Assembly: GCA_036362985.1 (NCBI GenBank)
Contig: JAYGXS010000005.1
Coordinates: 9,928,721-9,992,720 of the forward strand
Origin: Ligula intestinalis
Taxonomy: Eukaryota; Platyhelminthes; Cestoda; Diphyllobothriidea; Diphyllobothriidae
Reading direction: 5' to 3'
DNA length: 64,000 nucleotides
The notes below the pieces were generated by a model. The model ran no database searches, was not told the DNA's origin, and saw only the letters and a list, made by a program, of their open reading frames with translations. The position numbers and the translations under genes are program-made. Position 1 is the stretch's first letter, and the number at the start of each line of letters is the position of its first letter. Positions 63,190-64,000 of the stretch are shown piece after piece.

Positions 63190-64000
63190 TTAACGACGCA
63201 TTCGTGTGGTGAGGTGGTTTGTGAGTAAGGTGGTGGGGGTGTGCGAGGTGCCGGATGTGTCGACATCACGGTCAATGCCGCTTTTGTGAATGCGCATGTG
63301 ACCTAGTAGGCCTATGCGATGAGCGAATGATCGGGAGCAGTGTGGGCAGTGAAGGCGGCGGTCTTGTCTGTTTTTTGGTGCTCCAGGCACTAGCTCACCC
63401 GTCTCTGTACGATGGATTCGCAAGTGACCAACTAGGCCGATGCGTGAGGTGAATTTGCGATTGCAGTGAGGGCATATCAGGCCCTCAGAACTGGTGGAGG
63501 GATCAGGTGTGGGGATGCGAGTTGTGGCGGGCGGTGATGTGTCAGAAAGGGTGGAGGAAGTTGCGGGTGGGTTGGATTCGGTGGATGAGGGCAACGAGGC
63601 ATCTCTTGCGTCGATTATTGCCGTCGAGGTGGAGGGTAGAGTAGGGTCTGGGGGAGTGTTTTGTGCAGTAGACGTGGATGCTGTCGGAGGAGGGTTGCAC
63701 GGCTTCCGGAGGTGACTGACCAAGCCAATACGTGCACGGAAGGTGCGTTGACAACGCGAACACGTTGGAAGGGCTTGGGTGGTGGCAGCGTGCGTCCGGG
63801 GATTGTGAGACTTGCATGCCGTCCGTTTTGCCTTGGCGGCGGCGATCCGACTAGCTTCGTAGATTGCGGCGCCCGTTTTTACCGCTCTTCGCCGCACAGA
63901 TCGGTCCTGTGCTAGCTCCTCCCAGTTCAGCGTGTTGATTTGGAGACGCTGCAGGGAATTCTTCAGGGTATCCTTGTAACGTCTCTTCTGTCCTCCTCTG
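63190..64000 (-). CDS. RTE-type LINE ORF, 3' part with C2H2 zinc fingers (partial)
   Basis: Open from the window edge to the stop at 63190-63192 (270 codons), with no break. The first residues, RGGQKRRYKDTLKNSLQRLQ then NWEELAQDRSVRRRAVKTGA and IYEASRIAAAKAKRTA, are the C-terminal end of a cestode RTE-type LINE polyprotein as I recall it. Three zinc-finger units follow: CSRCQRTFRARIGLVSHLRK ending in PC (a C2HC form), CPHCNRKFTSRIGLVGHLRI with H, and CPHCSRSFAHRIGLLGHMRI with H. They are separated by Ser/Thr/Pro-rich linkers and a conserved HRTETGELVPGAP segment. The fingers probably bind nucleic acid during target-primed integration (inference). The true protein starts beyond the window. The intact frame suggests a young copy. 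Confidence 0.92.
   Translation of the reverse strand, partial: RGGQKRRYKDTLKNSLQRLQINTLNWEELAQDRSVRRRAVKTGAAIYEASRIAAAKAKRTACKSHNPRTHAATTQALPTCSRCQRTFRARIGLVSHLRKPCNPPPTASTSTAQNTPPDPTLPSTSTAIIDARDASLPSSTESNPPATSSTLSDTSPPATTRIPTPDPSTSSEGLICPHCNRKFTSRIGLVGHLRIHRTETGELVPGAPKNRQDRRLHCPHCSRSFAHRIGLLGHMRIHKSGIDRDVDTSGTSHTPTTLLTNHLTTRMRR

Overview
The window looks like genomic DNA from a tapeworm, most likely a diphyllobothriidean cestode (Spirometra, Schistocephalus or Dibothriocephalus type). The case rests on intron-containing metazoan exons diluted in old transposable elements, and on repeat families I associate with that group: Penelope-like elements (PLEs) with a GIY-YIG endonuclease, RTE-type LINEs whose C-terminus carries C2H2 zinc fingers, CR1-type LINEs and tRNA-derived SINEs. 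The species is an inference from memory; no database was searched.

Two host genes are recognisable. At 3.40-3.66 kb on the plus strand is the last coding exon of a collagen prolyl 4-hydroxylase alpha subunit. Between 35.0 and 43.0 kb on the minus strand are the last four coding exons of a NOL4-family nuclear protein, with GT-AG borders all in phase 0 and a polyadenylation signal about 210 bases past the stop. The two genes converge. Their 5' exons were not found and probably lie outside the window. A third, uncertain gene at 22.1-23.2 kb has a TATA box just upstream of an ORF encoding a short secreted-looking, cysteine-rich protein.

Nearly everything else is decayed mobile DNA. By region: 2.68-3.14 kb inverted pair of PLE ends; 6.7-9.1 kb CR1 LINE pseudogene; 10.2-10.8 kb AT-rich long-TIR element; 12.36-13.04 kb PLE GIY-YIG (minus); 14.39-14.65 kb TA-flanked MITE; 15.1-15.65 kb PLE; 17-18.6 kb repeats and SINEs; 19.7-20.6 kb PLE ends; 21.2-27.5 kb LTR-element remnants (minus); 26.6 and 29.6-30.7 kb RTE fragments; 30.75-32.1 kb PLE between inverted ends; 33.5 kb tRNA-like SINE; 34.1 kb a different GIY-YIG remnant; 36.5-40.9 kb AT-rich elements inside a NOL4 intron; 44.1-47.25 kb PLE cluster; 47.3-48.3 kb SINEs; 50 kb Tc1 transposase end; 54.7-56.9 kb SINE and PLE pieces; 57.5-60.5 kb repeats and a complete AT-rich element; 61.2-61.8 kb PLE ends; 63.19-64.0 kb 3' part of an RTE LINE running off the window.

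The most notable structure is a 36-base motif at the PLE ends, CTGANGA, 19 bases, then GAAAC(GTC)AG. It recurs about 15 times on both strands, usually as head-to-head pairs. Its core and two short stems fit a minimal dimeric hammerhead ribozyme, as known from PLEs of other animals. One divergent family swaps ACGU for AGCU, keeping the self-complementary stem III. Stem II pairs poorly in three families, so the identification remains a hypothesis.
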